Below are positions 36,015-45,944 of a DNA stretch of 64,000 bases, one piece after another. The notes below the pieces were generated by a model, which saw only the letters and a list, made by a program, of their open reading frames with translations, did not search any database and was not told the DNA's origin. Every line of letters starts with the position of its first letter. The stretch's first letter is position 1. The stretch lies in NCBI RefSeq assembly GCF_001591445.1, contig NZ_BCUX01000009.1, positions 184,442 to 248,441 of the forward strand. The letters are read 5' to 3'. A program made the position numbers and the translations under genes. The stretch is from Neobacillus drentensis NBRC 102427. GTDB lineage: Bacteria; Bacillota; Bacilli; Bacillales; Cytobacillaceae.

Positions 36015-37046
36015 TTATCCAACCTTTATTTGAGATGAGTTTGCTATTTCCTGTGCAACATAAAGGGCGAGATCGACTACTCGTGAAGAATATCCCCACT
36101 CATTATCATACCATGCCAATACTTTTACTTTTCTAGTTCCCATTACCATGGTGGAAAGACCATCAATGATGGCAGAATGCTCATTGGTATTAAAATCAAC
36201 AGATACTAAAGGTTCCATTGTCAAATCCAAAATGCCTTTTAACGGTCCATTTGAAGCCTCAATAAAGGCATTATTAACATCATCGACTGTCACATCTTGA
36301 TTAAGATCAACTACTAAATCAACAAGTGAAACATTTGGTGTTGGCACACGAAGTGACATCCCATGTAATTTACCCTTTAAATGGGGTAATACAAGTGAAA
36401 TTGCTTTAGCTGCTCCTGTTGTCGTCGGAATGATAGATTGTCCACATGCACGAGCCCTCCGTAAATCTTTATGAGGGTTATCAATATTTTTTTGATCATT
36501 TGTATAGGCATGAATGGTGGTCATTAATCCACATTCAATGCCAAACTTTTCGTCTAGCACCTTTGCAACGGGTGCAAGGCAGTTCGTTGTACAGGATGCA
36601 TTAGAGATTATATCATGATGATGGATATCAAGCATTTCCTCATTAACCCCCATCACAATTGTAACATCCTCATTTTTCCCTGGTGCCGTTAAGATTACCT
36701 TCTTGGCTCCTGCTTCTAAGTGCAATGCTGCCGCCTCACGTGCATTAAACTTCCCGGTAGCCTCAATAACTATCTCAATTCCAAGCTCTCGCCATGGAAG
36801 TTCCTCTGGATTACGACTACTTAATAGTTTAATTCTTTTGCCATTTACAATTAACTCATTATCAAATGGGATTACTTCTCCCTGAAATGGTCCATGATTG
36901 GTATCATATTTAAGTAAATGTGCTAATGTTTCAGCTGGATAGCTCGCGTTAATAGCAACAACCTCAAGCTTATTTTCAAGGATCGCTTTTCTAAAAACCA
37001 TCCTTCCAATTCTTCCAAACCCATTTATTGCAACTTTCGTCTTCAT
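36015..37046 (-). CDS. gapB: Glyceraldehyde-3-phosphate dehydrogenase, gluconeogenic type
   Basis: NADP-preferring GAPDH used in gluconeogenesis. The 343 residues contain the Rossmann motif INGFGRIGR, the active site SNASCTTNCLAP (catalytic Cys near 153) and HAYTNDQ. The type is assigned from its place next to speD and coaE and from sequence traits (NASYPAETLAHLLKYDTNHG), as in B. subtilis gapB; the glycolytic gapA would be elsewhere. A CcpN-like site overlaps the -10 region. Confidence 0.93.
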   Translation of the reverse strand: MKTKVAINGFGRIGRMVFRKAILENKLEVVAINASYPAETLAHLLKYDTNHGPFQGEVIPFDNELIVNGKRIKLLSSRNPEELPWRELGIEIVIEATGKFNAREAAALHLEAGAKKVILTAPGKNEDVTIVMGVNEEMLDIHHHDIISNASCTTNCLAPVAKVLDEKFGIECGLMTTIHAYTNDQKNIDNPHKDLRRARACGQSIIPTTTGAAKAISLVLPHLKGKLHGMSLRVPTPNVSLVDLVVDLNQDVTVDDVNNAFIEASNGPLKGILDLTMEPLVSVDFNTNEHSAIIDGLSTMVMGTRKVKVLAWYDNEWGYSSRVVDLALYVAQEIANSSQIKVG

Positions 37047-37099
37047 TTTACAGCCCCTTCCGCATTAGTGTCATACTTATTACTTGTATCGTTGTAATT

Positions 37100-37110
37100 A
37101 GTATAACATA
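37100..37110 (-). promoter_or_regulatory. CcpN-like operator at the gapB promoter
   Basis: TATGTTATACT on the minus strand fits the reported CcpN consensus TRTGHYATAYW at all positions and overlaps a TATACT -10. A weaker similar stretch (TATGACACT) follows near 37075. CcpN represses gapB on glycolytic carbon in B. subtilis. Confidence 0.5.
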
Positions 37111-37181
37111 TTTAGGTGCAATTGTGATGAATAAAGTGCGGATTTTTAAAATGTTTTACAATTCAGGCAACTTAGAAACAG

Positions 37182-37207
37182 AAAAAAAGAGAAGGTACCC
37201 CTTCTCT
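37182..37207 (-). terminator. Terminator after coaE
   Basis: Minus-strand stem AGAGAAGG / CCTTCTCT followed by TTTTTTCTG. Confidence 0.82.
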
Positions 37208-37211
37208 CCCA

Positions 37212-37826
37212 TTAGTTATGATTATTTTTAGTGATACCAAACTGTTCTAAAATTTCAAGAAGCTGTTTTTTGGTATCTGCAATCGATCCATTATTATCAA
37301 TCACAGCATCCGCAAGTTTTATTTTATCTGACAGTGGCATCTGGGAACGGATTCTTGCACGGGCATCCCCTTCAGAAAGATTATTTCTCTCGATCAACCT
37401 TTTTAATTGTGTTTCATTGTTAACATAAACAAGTAAAGTTTTATCCACCATATAGGTAAGCTTACTTTCAAATAATAAAGGAATATCAAGAACCACCACT
37501 TCTTCACTGTTCTTAATGGCCTGTTCTACTTGGTCTCTCATCCTTTTTCTAACCTCAGGGTGGACGATCTCGTTTAAGATTTGTCTTTTTTCTTCTTGGT
37601 AAAAAATAATGGAGCCTAATCTTTGCCTGTCAATTTCCCCGTTATCTAATAAAATATCCTCACCAATTTCAGCAAGTATCTTTACATAAGCAGATTCGCC
37701 CTTCATTACTGCCAGGCGTGCTTCTATATCTGCATCGACCACAGTGATATCCATTTCTTTGAACAAGTTTGAGACTGTACTTTTTCCACTGGCAATTCCG
37801 CCTGTTAACCCGATAACTAGTGACAT
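37212..37826 (-). CDS. coaE: Dephospho-CoA kinase
   Basis: Last step of coenzyme A synthesis: phosphorylates the ribose 3'-OH of dephospho-CoA. The 204 residues from MSLVIGLTGGIASGKSTVS show the P-loop GGIASGKST, DADIEARL, and the LID-region segment VLDIPLLFES. AAAGGA precedes this ATG; the frame extends 39 bp upstream, overlapping the ytaF end. Downstream of ytaF. Confidence 0.94.
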   Translation of the reverse strand: MSLVIGLTGGIASGKSTVSNLFKEMDITVVDADIEARLAVMKGESAYVKILAEIGEDILLDNGEIDRQRLGSIIFYQEEKRQILNEIVHPEVRKRMRDQVEQAIKNSEEVVVLDIPLLFESKLTYMVDKTLLVYVNNETQLKRLIERNNLSEGDARARIRSQMPLSDKIKLADAVIDNNGSIADTKKQLLEILEQFGITKNNHN

Positions 37827-37845
37827 GGTCGTATCCTTTCTAGAT

Positions 37846-38481
37846 TCATAACTTCCATATTCCAATTATTATTAATAATATCCCTGGCAAAAACGTGAAT
37901 TTCTGGATCCATTCATATTTATGGAAAAAACTCCCACTTTTTATTCCTAATAGAACAAATAACGAGCTCATAATCGCGACAGTAATGGCTAAATAAATGG
38001 GGGAGTAACCGAGCATCGCTGCACCAATCCCTGCGCCAAAGGAATCGAGCGACAAAGCAAAGCCTAACATTAATGCTTCGATACCGGTAATCGTTCCTGA
38101 TTGATCAAAGTCAGCCGACATTGGTTTTTTCAATATGTTAATAGCTAAACCTAGGGACTTGATTTCAAAATTCACGATCGTTTTTTCATGAACTAGTACG
38201 TCTTTTTCTTTTTCCGGTTGGAAAAATTGGTACAAAACCCATGCACCAAGCGCGATTAGAATGATTCCTCCCAGGCTTGCCGTCATTTTTGGAGATAGAA
38301 CTTTTTCAAGTCCATGTCCAATTGACACGGCAATCATTAAAGAAATAGCCGAGCAGCTTGCAATAATGATGACTGATCTGACCGGCATGACCATTTTCCT
38401 TAGCCCATAGGTAAAACCTACACTAAAGCTATCAAGGCTAAGCGCAAAAGCTAAAATAAGAAGTGAGATCAACTGAACCAT
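37846..38481 (-). CDS. ytaF: Sporulation membrane protein YtaF
   Basis: A 211-residue integral membrane protein with six hydrophobic spans and two repeated LALSLDSF/GFALSLDSFGAG motifs with Asp in the membrane, a feature shared with the MntP-like manganese efflux family. YtaF is annotated as sporulation-linked in Bacillus; transport activity is inferred from the family resemblance. It lies between mutM and coaE. Confidence 0.87.
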   Translation of the reverse strand: MVQLISLLILAFALSLDSFSVGFTYGLRKMVMPVRSVIIIASCSAISLMIAVSIGHGLEKVLSPKMTASLGGIILIALGAWVLYQFFQPEKEKDVLVHEKTIVNFEIKSLGLAINILKKPMSADFDQSGTITGIEALMLGFALSLDSFGAGIGAAMLGYSPIYLAITVAIMSSLFVLLGIKSGSFFHKYEWIQKFTFLPGILLIIIGIWKL

Positions 38482-38585
38482 GTGTCTAGGGCTCCTTCCT
38501 CCAAAATCATTACGATAGTATATGGCAGGAGCCTATCAAAGGTTAATATTATTCAATTCTCACTTATCTCTTGTCTCATTTCGGT

Positions 38586-39413
38586 TTAGGCCTTTTGGCA
38601 ATGAGGGCAGTAATGGGTCCCTCTGCCTCCTACAGTTGTTTTTTCTAACGGCGTCCCGCACCGTTTACATTCTTCGCCTTTTCGACCATATGCGTATAAT
38701 TCAAGTTGAAACATTCCAATTTCCCCTTGCGAGTTAACATAGGAACGGATCGTGCTTCCTCCCTTTTTGACGGCTTCACTTAAGGTAGCAACAATTTCAC
38801 GGTGAAGAAGGGTAATTTCATCTTTATTTAGTGTGTTCGCAAGACGCTCCGGGTGGATACCTGCGCGAAAAAGTGCCTCATCCACATAAATATTACCAAG
38901 CCCGACAAAAAATTTTTGGTCTAATAGGGCTGTTTTTATTTTCCGAGTCGTTTTTTCTAACTTTTTCGCCAAATACTCTACGGTAAATTCTTCGGAAAAA
39001 GGTTCAGGGCCAAGTCCTATCAGCGGCTCTGTTAAGAATTCATCGCCTTTTTTATACAGATGCATGGTCCCAAACTTCCGAACATCCCGATATCTTAACT
39101 CGGTCCCATCTGTAAAGTGAAAGAGAACATGTGTATGTTTATCAAATGGCTCATCCTTTTGATAAAGCCCATACTTTCCTTCCATCCTCAAATGAGAGAC
39201 TAAAGCGAAATTTCCAGTATAAATGATTAAAAATTTCCCTCTTCTACCTACATCAACAATCGTTTCCCCAATTAAAGCATCGACAAACTGTTCAACCTCG
39301 ACGGGGTTTTTAATGATTTTCGGCCAATAGACCGTAATATCTTTGATTGTTTTATTAACAACTAATTTTTTTAACGTCTTACGTACGGTTTCTACTTCTG
39401 GAAGCTCTGGCAA
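38586..39413 (-). CDS. mutM: Formamidopyrimidine-DNA glycosylase
   Basis: Removes oxidised purines such as 8-oxoguanine and cuts the abasic site. The 275 residues begin (TTG start) M-PELPEVETVRK with catalytic Pro2 and Glu3. Lys in GRRGKFLI, the helix-two-turn-helix region (GLGNIYVDEALFRAGIHP) and the C-terminal zinc finger (CKRCG...YCPHC) are all intact. It follows polA by 15 bp. Confidence 0.96.
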   Translation of the reverse strand: MPELPEVETVRKTLKKLVVNKTIKDITVYWPKIIKNPVEVEQFVDALIGETIVDVGRRGKFLIIYTGNFALVSHLRMEGKYGLYQKDEPFDKHTHVLFHFTDGTELRYRDVRKFGTMHLYKKGDEFLTEPLIGLGPEPFSEEFTVEYLAKKLEKTTRKIKTALLDQKFFVGLGNIYVDEALFRAGIHPERLANTLNKDEITLLHREIVATLSEAVKKGGSTIRSYVNSQGEIGMFQLELYAYGRKGEECKRCGTPLEKTTVGGRGTHYCPHCQKA

Positions 39414-39428
39414 GATTGCCCCCCCTTT

Positions 39429-42065
39429 TTATTTTGCATCAAACCATGTGGGTCCGTAGGCATAATCCACTTTTAATGGCACCTTTAATTCGAGAGCATT
39501 TTCCATCACGTCCGGGACTAACTTTTTCAAAATCTCCAACTCGTCCTCAGGTGCCTCAAAAATCAATTCATCGTGTACCTGCAGTAAGAGACGCGTTTTT
39601 AAGCCTTTGTCCTTTAAGGCATCGTCCATGTCAATCATAGCTTTTTTGATGATATCAGCAGCACTGCCCTGAATTGGAGTGTTCATCGCTGTCCGTTCAG
39701 CAAAGCTTCTAATATTAAAATTGCGAGCGGTTATTTCCGGGAGGTATCTTCTCCGTTGCATCAAGGTAGAAACATAGCCCTTTTGTTTTGCCGAATGAAT
39801 AATATCATCCATGTATTCTTTAACCCCTGGATAGGTATCCAGATATCGATTAATGAATTGACCAGCTTCCTTCCTTGTAATTCCTAACGATTGTGAAAGA
39901 CCATAATCGCTAATCCCATACACAATTCCAAAGTTAACAGCCTTGGCCTGACGTCTCATATTGGAGGTTACCTCCTCTTTACTGACATGAAAAACCTCCA
40001 TTGCCGTTTTTGTATGAATATCCATGTCATCTTTGAAGGCCTGAATTAACTTTTCATCTCCCGCAATATCCGCCAGGACACGCAACTCAATCTGTGAATA
40101 ATCTGCTGCAAAAATGATCCAGCCTTCCTCTGATGGAACAAAGGCTTGACGGATTTTACGCCCCTCTTCAAGTCGAATCGGGATATTTTGCAGATTAGGG
40201 TCAATGGAACTCAATCTTCCAGTTGCCGTTAAGGTTTGTTGATATCTGGTATGGACTTTTCCCGTTTTCGGATTAATAACCTTTAGTAATCCTTCAATAT
40301 AGGTCGACTGAAGTTTACCTAATTGTCTGTATAGGAGAATATGCTCGATGATCTCATGATCATCGGCTAATTTCTCTAGTACATCCGCTGAAGTGGAATA
40401 ACCTGTTTTCGTTTTCTTTGCTGAGGAAAGGTTTAATTTTTCAAATAAAATCACACCCAGCTGTTTCGGTGAGTTGATATTAAACTTTTCGCCTGCCAAT
40501 TCACAAATCTTTTCTTCAATCTCAATGAGCCGATCATTTAACTCCTTCCCCATTTTCTGAAGGCGCTCTTGTTCCACTTTGATTCCGCATGATTCCATAT
40601 CTGCTAGAATCAGCGATAATGGCATTTCGAGCTCGGTAAATAATTCATATTGTTCATTTTTTCTTAATTCATCTTCAAGTTTTTCTTTTATATCGAACAT
40701 CGCAAGACTTTTCCGAACAAGATGTTCTGCAAGCTTAGCTTCTTCAGGGACTTTTCGTTTCGCCCCTTTCCCATAAAACGATTCATCCGATTGAATATTA
40801 TGTAAATCAAATCTTTTCGTAATGGCTGCGAGGTCCTCAATGTTTTCTGAAGGATTTATGATATACGAAGCCATTAGAATATCAAAATCAGCCCCTTTTA
40901 AGTGAATATCATGTCTTCTTAATGAAACTTCCGAACGCTTCGCATCATAAACTGTTTTCTTTTTACTCTCATCTTCCGCCCATTTTTTAAATGCAACCGA
41001 TTGCAATGCTAGGTCGGTTGGCAAGTAGAAATATCCGTTTTCATTGACAAGCGAGAAACCAATAATCTCTGCATAATGATAATTATCATCCAGCATTTCG
41101 ACGTAAAAATAATTGCTGTCTGCAAACAATTCCTCTGTTATTTCCGCTGGTATTTGAAACTCAATCTCTTCAAGTTCGTGCTCCTCTATCACATCTGGAC
41201 CTTCTCCAAGCTTAGCCAATAATGTATGAAAGCCTAATTCTTTAAATAGTACTACTAATTTTTCACGTATAAAGCCCTCGTAAGCAACGGTTTCTAAATC
41301 CACTTCAACAGGTGCTTGTCTTTCAATCGTAGCAAGTTCTTTGCTCATAATCGCTTGGTTCTTAAATTCTTCAAGCTTCTCCTTCAACTTATTGCCCGTA
41401 ACTTGGTCAATCGAGTTTATTAAATTTTCAAGTGTTGAAAACTCCTTTAACAGCTTGATCGCTGTCTTTTCGCCCACCCCCGGGACACCAGGGATATTAT
41501 CAGAAGGGTCCCCCATTAATCCTTTCATATCAATGATTTGTTCGGGTGTTAGTCCATATTTTTCGGCCACATGTTCAGGGGTATATTCCTCAATATCTGT
41601 AATCCCTTTCCGAGTAATTCCGACTGTTGTAGAGGCTGAAGATAGTTGTGTTAAATCTTTATCTCCTGAAATCACTTTTACTTCGAACCCATCCTCTTCT
41701 GCTGTTAATGAAAGGGTCCCGATGATATCGTCGGCCTCATAATTTTCAAGCTCATATCTGGAGATTCCATAGGCGTCAAGAAGGTCTCGGATAAAGGGAA
41801 ATTGTTCGGATAGTTCGGGCGGAGTTTTTTGCCTTCCACCTTTATATTCACTAAAGGTTTTATGACGAAAGGTCGTTTTCCCTGCATCAAACGCGACTAG
41901 TATATGTGTTGGCTTTTCATCTTCAAGAATTTTCATCAGCATCATCGTAAATCCATAGACGGCATTCGTATGAATTCCTTTATCGTTATTAAGCAGCGGT
42001 AATGCAAAAAATGCTCGGTAAGCAATACTATTACCGTCAATCAGGACAAGTTTCCTCTTTTCCAT
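39429..42065 (-). CDS. polA: DNA polymerase I
   Basis: Repair and Okazaki-fragment processing polymerase. The 878 residues have the N-terminal 5'-3' exonuclease (LVLIDGNSIAYRAFFALP; GLMGDPSDNIPGVPGVGEKTA), a central 3'-5' exonuclease-like domain and the family A polymerase (DPNLQNIPIR, AADYSQIELRVLA, RRQAKAVNFGIVYG, QVHDELIFE). The central domain lacks a clear set of catalytic acids, as in other Bacillus Pol I. First of polA-mutM-ytaF-coaE. Confidence 0.97.
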   Translation of the reverse strand: MEKRKLVLIDGNSIAYRAFFALPLLNNDKGIHTNAVYGFTMMLMKILEDEKPTHILVAFDAGKTTFRHKTFSEYKGGRQKTPPELSEQFPFIRDLLDAYGISRYELENYEADDIIGTLSLTAEEDGFEVKVISGDKDLTQLSSASTTVGITRKGITDIEEYTPEHVAEKYGLTPEQIIDMKGLMGDPSDNIPGVPGVGEKTAIKLLKEFSTLENLINSIDQVTGNKLKEKLEEFKNQAIMSKELATIERQAPVEVDLETVAYEGFIREKLVVLFKELGFHTLLAKLGEGPDVIEEHELEEIEFQIPAEITEELFADSNYFYVEMLDDNYHYAEIIGFSLVNENGYFYLPTDLALQSVAFKKWAEDESKKKTVYDAKRSEVSLRRHDIHLKGADFDILMASYIINPSENIEDLAAITKRFDLHNIQSDESFYGKGAKRKVPEEAKLAEHLVRKSLAMFDIKEKLEDELRKNEQYELFTELEMPLSLILADMESCGIKVEQERLQKMGKELNDRLIEIEEKICELAGEKFNINSPKQLGVILFEKLNLSSAKKTKTGYSTSADVLEKLADDHEIIEHILLYRQLGKLQSTYIEGLLKVINPKTGKVHTRYQQTLTATGRLSSIDPNLQNIPIRLEEGRKIRQAFVPSEEGWIIFAADYSQIELRVLADIAGDEKLIQAFKDDMDIHTKTAMEVFHVSKEEVTSNMRRQAKAVNFGIVYGISDYGLSQSLGITRKEAGQFINRYLDTYPGVKEYMDDIIHSAKQKGYVSTLMQRRRYLPEITARNFNIRSFAERTAMNTPIQGSAADIIKKAMIDMDDALKDKGLKTRLLLQVHDELIFEAPEDELEILKKLVPDVMENALELKVPLKVDYAYGPTWFDAK

Positions 42066-42085
42066 TTATATCCACCTTCCAAAAA

Positions 42086-43504
42086 TCATGTCAAATATTT
42101 ATGTAATTCGATAATAAATTCGCTTCCTTCACCTAAATCGCTTCTAACACTTATGTTCCCATGATGAGCTTCGACTAAATGTTTAACAATTGCTAACCCA
42201 AGGCCTGTCCCACCGGAGTTACGACTTCTGGCACGATCCACCCGGTAAAATCGTTCAAAGATTCGTGGGATTTCTTCTTTACTAATTCCCACCCCCGAAT
42301 CTTGCACATGGATTCTTACGTTCTCACCGTGTTCGAGAAGGATAATTTTCACATTGCCTTCTAGCGGGGTATAGGTAATTGCATTGGCGATTAAATTTAT
42401 AAACACTTGTTTTAAGCGGTCAAAATCACCATTGATAAACACATGATTTTGCTTACAATAAAGTTCAAGCTTGATATTCTTTGCTTGTGCTTTTCCTGTA
42501 AGAATCGTAATCACTTCATTTAATAACATATGCAAATCTACTTGTTGAAGGTTTAAACTAAAGCCTTGCTGCTCTATTTTCGAAAGCTCCAATAGCTCTT
42601 GGATAAGAGTCTGCAGGCGATCGCTTTCTTTTAAAATAATGGAAAGAAATGCTTCTAATGTTTCTTTATTGTTCATGGCTCCGTCCATCAACGTTTCGGT
42701 AAATCCTTTAATAGATGTAACTGGGGTTTTTAATTCATGCGAAACATTGGCGACAAAATCCTTCCGCATTTGCTCGAGTTTTTTTATTTCTGTTATATCA
42801 TGAAAAACAAGCAATACCCCTTTCCAAACATTATTAGTTCCAATTATCGGGACACCATAAACGACAAAATACCTTCGTTCAATCAAAAAAGGCACAAGTA
42901 TTTGTTCACTGACCTTCTTTTCAGTCCGAAAAACCTCAGCAACTAGATGACAAATCTCCTCATAGTCAATCACTTCATAATAGAGTTTATTTAAATAATC
43001 AGTTGGGTCCACATGAAAAATTTCTTTGAATCCTTTATTAATTAGATTAATATAGCCGCGACTGTCGATTAAGACTAATCCTGCTCCCATATTTTCAATT
43101 AAAGCACTAAGCCGGTCCTGTTGAATTTCCTGTGTCTTAACAAGCTCTTGGAGGTTTTCGGCCAGCATATTGATAGAAGACCCGAGCATGCCGGTTTCAT
43201 CCAATCGATTTACTTTTGTTCGAGCACGGTAGTTTCCGTTGGCCAGTTCAATTGCTACCTCCGTAGCAGCTTCAATCGGTTTAGTATACTTTGAAGTGAT
43301 TCGCATGCACAGTGTAAAAATAATAACGATTGCAATTACGAGGCAGATTGAAAGAATCCACAAGATTTCTATCTTAAGATGCTGATTTAGCGACTCTATG
43401 TAATAGCTATTAAAAAGTTGACCTAACAATATTCCTGATCCCACTAAAACCGCAATAATTAATAGAACTAGTGAAAGCAGCAGTCCCTTTCGAAATTTGG
43501 TCAT
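42086..43504 (-). CDS. phoR: Phosphate sensor histidine kinase PhoR, short form
   Basis: Kinase partner of PhoP in the phosphate-starvation response. The 472 residues have two membrane helices (about 8-30 and 46-67) with only about 15 residues between them, a HAMP region (about 68-120), a PAS domain (about 125-235), the H-box VSHELKTPVTSIKGF with His256 and the ATPase domain (NLIANAITYTP, DSGVGISKEEIPRIFERFYR, GGTGLGLAIVKH). B. subtilis PhoR, about 579 residues from memory, has an extra extracytoplasmic PAS-like domain that is missing here. Its ATG overlaps the phoP stop (ATGA). Confidence 0.93.
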   Translation of the reverse strand: MTKFRKGLLLSLVLLIIAVLVGSGILLGQLFNSYYIESLNQHLKIEILWILSICLVIAIVIIFTLCMRITSKYTKPIEAATEVAIELANGNYRARTKVNRLDETGMLGSSINMLAENLQELVKTQEIQQDRLSALIENMGAGLVLIDSRGYINLINKGFKEIFHVDPTDYLNKLYYEVIDYEEICHLVAEVFRTEKKVSEQILVPFLIERRYFVVYGVPIIGTNNVWKGVLLVFHDITEIKKLEQMRKDFVANVSHELKTPVTSIKGFTETLMDGAMNNKETLEAFLSIILKESDRLQTLIQELLELSKIEQQGFSLNLQQVDLHMLLNEVITILTGKAQAKNIKLELYCKQNHVFINGDFDRLKQVFINLIANAITYTPLEGNVKIILLEHGENVRIHVQDSGVGISKEEIPRIFERFYRVDRARSRNSGGTGLGLAIVKHLVEAHHGNISVRSDLGEGSEFIIELHKYLT

Positions 43505-44217
43505 TCTCCCTTCGGCTCCTCAAGTCTATAGCCCAAGCCCCGCATCGTTTTGATATAGACCGGCTTTTTCGTATCGACTTCAACTTTTTCTCTTAGATGA
43601 GATATGTGTACATCCACAATTCTAGTATCTCCAGCAAAGTCATAATTCCAAACCGCACTAAGCAATTGATCACGAGTCAAAACGCGGCCTTTATTTTGCG
43701 CAAGATAAAGAAGCAATTCAAATTCCTTTAGGGTTAACTCCAAAAGAGTATCGTTAAAATACGCTTCATATTTATCAGGAATGATTTTTAAATTGGCTAT
43801 CACTAGTTCTCCTGTTTCCTTTTCACTAGCATCTATCGCTTCAGGCTGGACTTGTGTCCTCCTAAGTATTGCTTTCACTCGGGCAATTACTTCTCTAGGA
43901 CTAAAGGGCTTAACCATATAATCATCTGCACCAAACTCAAGGCCCAATATTTTGTCGAACTCGTCATCTTTAGCAGTTAACATTAAAATAGGAGTCATGA
44001 TTTTCTCCTGACGGAGCTGCTTGCATACTTCCATTCCATCCAATTTCGGCAGCATAAGGTCCAAAACAATGATATCAGGGTTTTGAGTCTCAGCAAGTTG
44101 TTTCCCAGCTTCACCATCCATGGCAGTAATCACTTCATATCCCGCTTGCTCCAGATTATATTGGAGCAAAGTAACAATGGATTGTTCATCATCGACAACA
44201 AGAATTTTATTTTTCAT
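43501..44217 (-). CDS. phoP: Phosphate response regulator PhoP
   Basis: OmpR-type regulator of the Pho regulon. The 238 residues from MKNKILVVDDEQSIV have a receiver domain with the phospho-acceptor Asp in DIIVLDLMLPKLDG, the switch Lys in MVKPFSPREV, and a winged-helix C-terminus (ELTLKEFELLLYLA, TRIVDVHISHLREKVE, IKTMRGLGYRLE). GGGGGAT precedes the ATG. The frame is open 30 bp further upstream. Translationally coupled to phoR. Confidence 0.96.
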   Translation of the reverse strand: MKNKILVVDDEQSIVTLLQYNLEQAGYEVITAMDGEAGKQLAETQNPDIIVLDLMLPKLDGMEVCKQLRQEKIMTPILMLTAKDDEFDKILGLEFGADDYMVKPFSPREVIARVKAILRRTQVQPEAIDASEKETGELVIANLKIIPDKYEAYFNDTLLELTLKEFELLLYLAQNKGRVLTRDQLLSAVWNYDFAGDTRIVDVHISHLREKVEVDTKKPVYIKTMRGLGYRLEEPKGE

Positions 44218-44298
44218 AATATCCCCCACTAAATAAGTTACCTCCATTATAATAATAAAAATAATAAATTATCTAGTTTTACAAAACTTTAATATAAA

Positions 44299-44326
44299 AA
44301 GGAATGTGAGCAGGTCACATTCCTTA
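44299..44326 (-). terminator. Terminator of the MaoC-fold gene
   Basis: Minus-strand stem AAGGAATGTGA / TCACATTCCTT followed by TTTATA; separates it from phoP. Confidence 0.84.
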
Positions 44327-44338
44327 GATTTATTTCTA

Positions 44339-44815
44339 TTAAAAGTTCTCTAATGCTCTACCATGTATTTCCTCCAAACGATGGGGAGGACAAACTTTTA
44401 GCTTTCCCTGTATTACTGTCTCATTTTTTTCATTGCTTCCTACAACACTTATCACAATGGTATGTTCATCTCTTACTACTTCCACCACTTCAAACAAAAA
44501 CTCGATGGTTCCGTAATGATAGACAGGAATTAGAAACTCAATATCTTGGCTTAAGATATGGCTCCCGGGACCGGGTAAGTATTTTGAAATGGCCGAGGTG
44601 ATCATTCCCGTAAGCATGATACTAGGAACTATTGGTTTTTCAAATGGAGTTTGTGAAGCATAATCATGTTGAATATAGAGAGGGTTCGCATCATCTGTTA
44701 ATCCTAAATAAAGGAGGATATCCTTATCTTCTACTTTTTCAGTCATAGACAATTTTTCGCCAACTGTAATTTCTTCCATCTTTCGGCCTAACTTTCTTCT
44801 TTTACCTAAAAGCAT
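44339..44815 (-). CDS. MaoC-like hot-dog fold hydratase
   Basis: A 158-residue protein of the MaoC/(R)-specific enoyl-CoA hydratase superfamily. The hydratase signature is visible as YLGLTDDANPLYIQHDYASQTPFEKPIVPSIMLTG (Asp, Asn and His near 44-55, read as DDANPLYIQHDYA). Its substrate is unknown; an acyl-CoA is likely. The ATG at 44815 has GGAGGTGG upstream. A 30-bp upstream extension has no site. Between mdh and phoP. Confidence 0.83.
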   Translation of the reverse strand: MLLGKRRKLGRKMEEITVGEKLSMTEKVEDKDILLYLGLTDDANPLYIQHDYASQTPFEKPIVPSIMLTGMITSAISKYLPGPGSHILSQDIEFLIPVYHYGTIEFLFEVVEVVRDEHTIVISVVGSNEKNETVIQGKLKVCPPHRLEEIHGRALENF

Positions 44816-44855
44816 ATATTCCACCTCCGTTGTAAGCGATTTCAAATAAATACAA

Positions 44856-44891
44856 AGAAATTCGGGGAACCCCTTGTAGCCCCGAATTTCT
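44856..44891 (-). terminator. Hairpin after mdh
   Basis: Minus-strand stem AGAAATTCGGGG / CCCCGAATTTCT; the following T run is short (TTTGTATTT), so termination may be moderate. Confidence 0.7.
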
Positions 44892-44903
44892 CAATTATTC
44901 TTT

Positions 44904-45842
44904 TTATGCTAATACTTGCATAACATTGCGAACGGATTCCACTGATTTATCTAAGGCAGCTTTTTCGTTTGCAGTTAACTCAAGCTCAATTATTTTTTCA
45001 ATACCATTGGCTCCTAGGACTGTTGGTACTCCAAGGTAAATGCCGTCATAACCAAATTCGCCTTCAAGATAAGCAATCGAAGGAAGAACTCGGCGTTGAT
45101 CTTTAAGAATTGCTTCACACATTTCGACCAAAGAGGCTGCAGGTGCATAATAAGCACTTCCGTTACCGAGTAGGTTTACAATTTCTCCGCCGCCTTTTCT
45201 TGTGCGTTCTACGATAGCTTCTAAGCGGTCTTTAGGAATTAATGTCTCTAATGGAATACCACCTGCATAAGAGTAACGTACAAGCGGAACCATGTCATCA
45301 CCGTGTCCACCTAATACGAAACCGGTAATATCTTTAACAGAAAGATTTAATTCTTGCGCAACAAATGTACGGAAGCGGGCTGTATCAAGAACTCCGGATT
45401 GACCAATTACACGGTTTTTAGGGAAGCCTGATTCTTTAAATACAGTGTAAGTCATAGCGTCTACTGGGTTAGTTAAAACAAGAATCGTACAATTTGGAGA
45501 ATACTTCACAATCTCCTGTGTAACACTTCTCATAACCTTTTGGTTTGTTTGAACTAAATCATCACGGCTCATACCAGGTTTACGGGCAATACCAGCAGTA
45601 ATAACCACGATATCTGAATCACGAGTATCTTCATAGTTGGAGGTACCAGTAATATTAGCATCAAAGCCTTGGACTGGACTTGCTTCTAGCATATCTAATG
45701 CCTTACCTTTTGTAGGGTTTTCCATTGGAGCGATATCAACTAAAACTACATCCCCAAGTTCCTTTTGTGCAAGTAAAAATGCTGTAGTTGCTCCAGTGAA
45801 TCCTCCGCCGATTACAGAAACCTTTTTCCGTTTTAATGACAT
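44904..45842 (-). CDS. mdh: Malate dehydrogenase
   Basis: Oxidises malate to oxaloacetate with NAD in the TCA cycle. The 312 residues are of the LDH-like type: [16 protein letters not shown] at the NAD site, [16 protein letters not shown] with substrate Arg residues, the DTARF loop and [14 protein letters not shown] with the catalytic His. Last gene of citZ-icd-mdh. Confidence 0.97.
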   Translation of the reverse strand: MSLKRKKVSVIGGGFTGATTAFLLAQKELGDVVLVDIAPMENPTKGKALDMLEASPVQGFDANITGTSNYEDTRDSDIVVITAGIARKPGMSRDDLVQTNQKVMRSVTQEIVKYSPNCTILVLTNPVDAMTYTVFKESGFPKNRVIGQSGVLDTARFRTFVAQELNLSVKDITGFVLGGHGDDMVPLVRYSYAGGIPLETLIPKDRLEAIVERTRKGGGEIVNLLGNGSAYYAPAASLVEMCEAILKDQRRVLPSIAYLEGEFGYDGIYLGVPTVLGANGIEKIIELELTANEKAALDKSVESVRNVMQVLA

Positions 45843-45944
45843 TATGACTCTCCCCTTTGAACATATTTAATGTTTCAGTAGAATTTATAAAAAACAGTAA
45901 GGACTATTTATATTAACAGCCCTCACTGAACTTAACTTTCCTTC

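Noticed and set aside
39429..42065. Damaged 3'-5' exonuclease domain of PolA as a recent mutation
   Set aside because: Loss of these catalytic residues is usual for Bacillus and Geobacillus Pol I.
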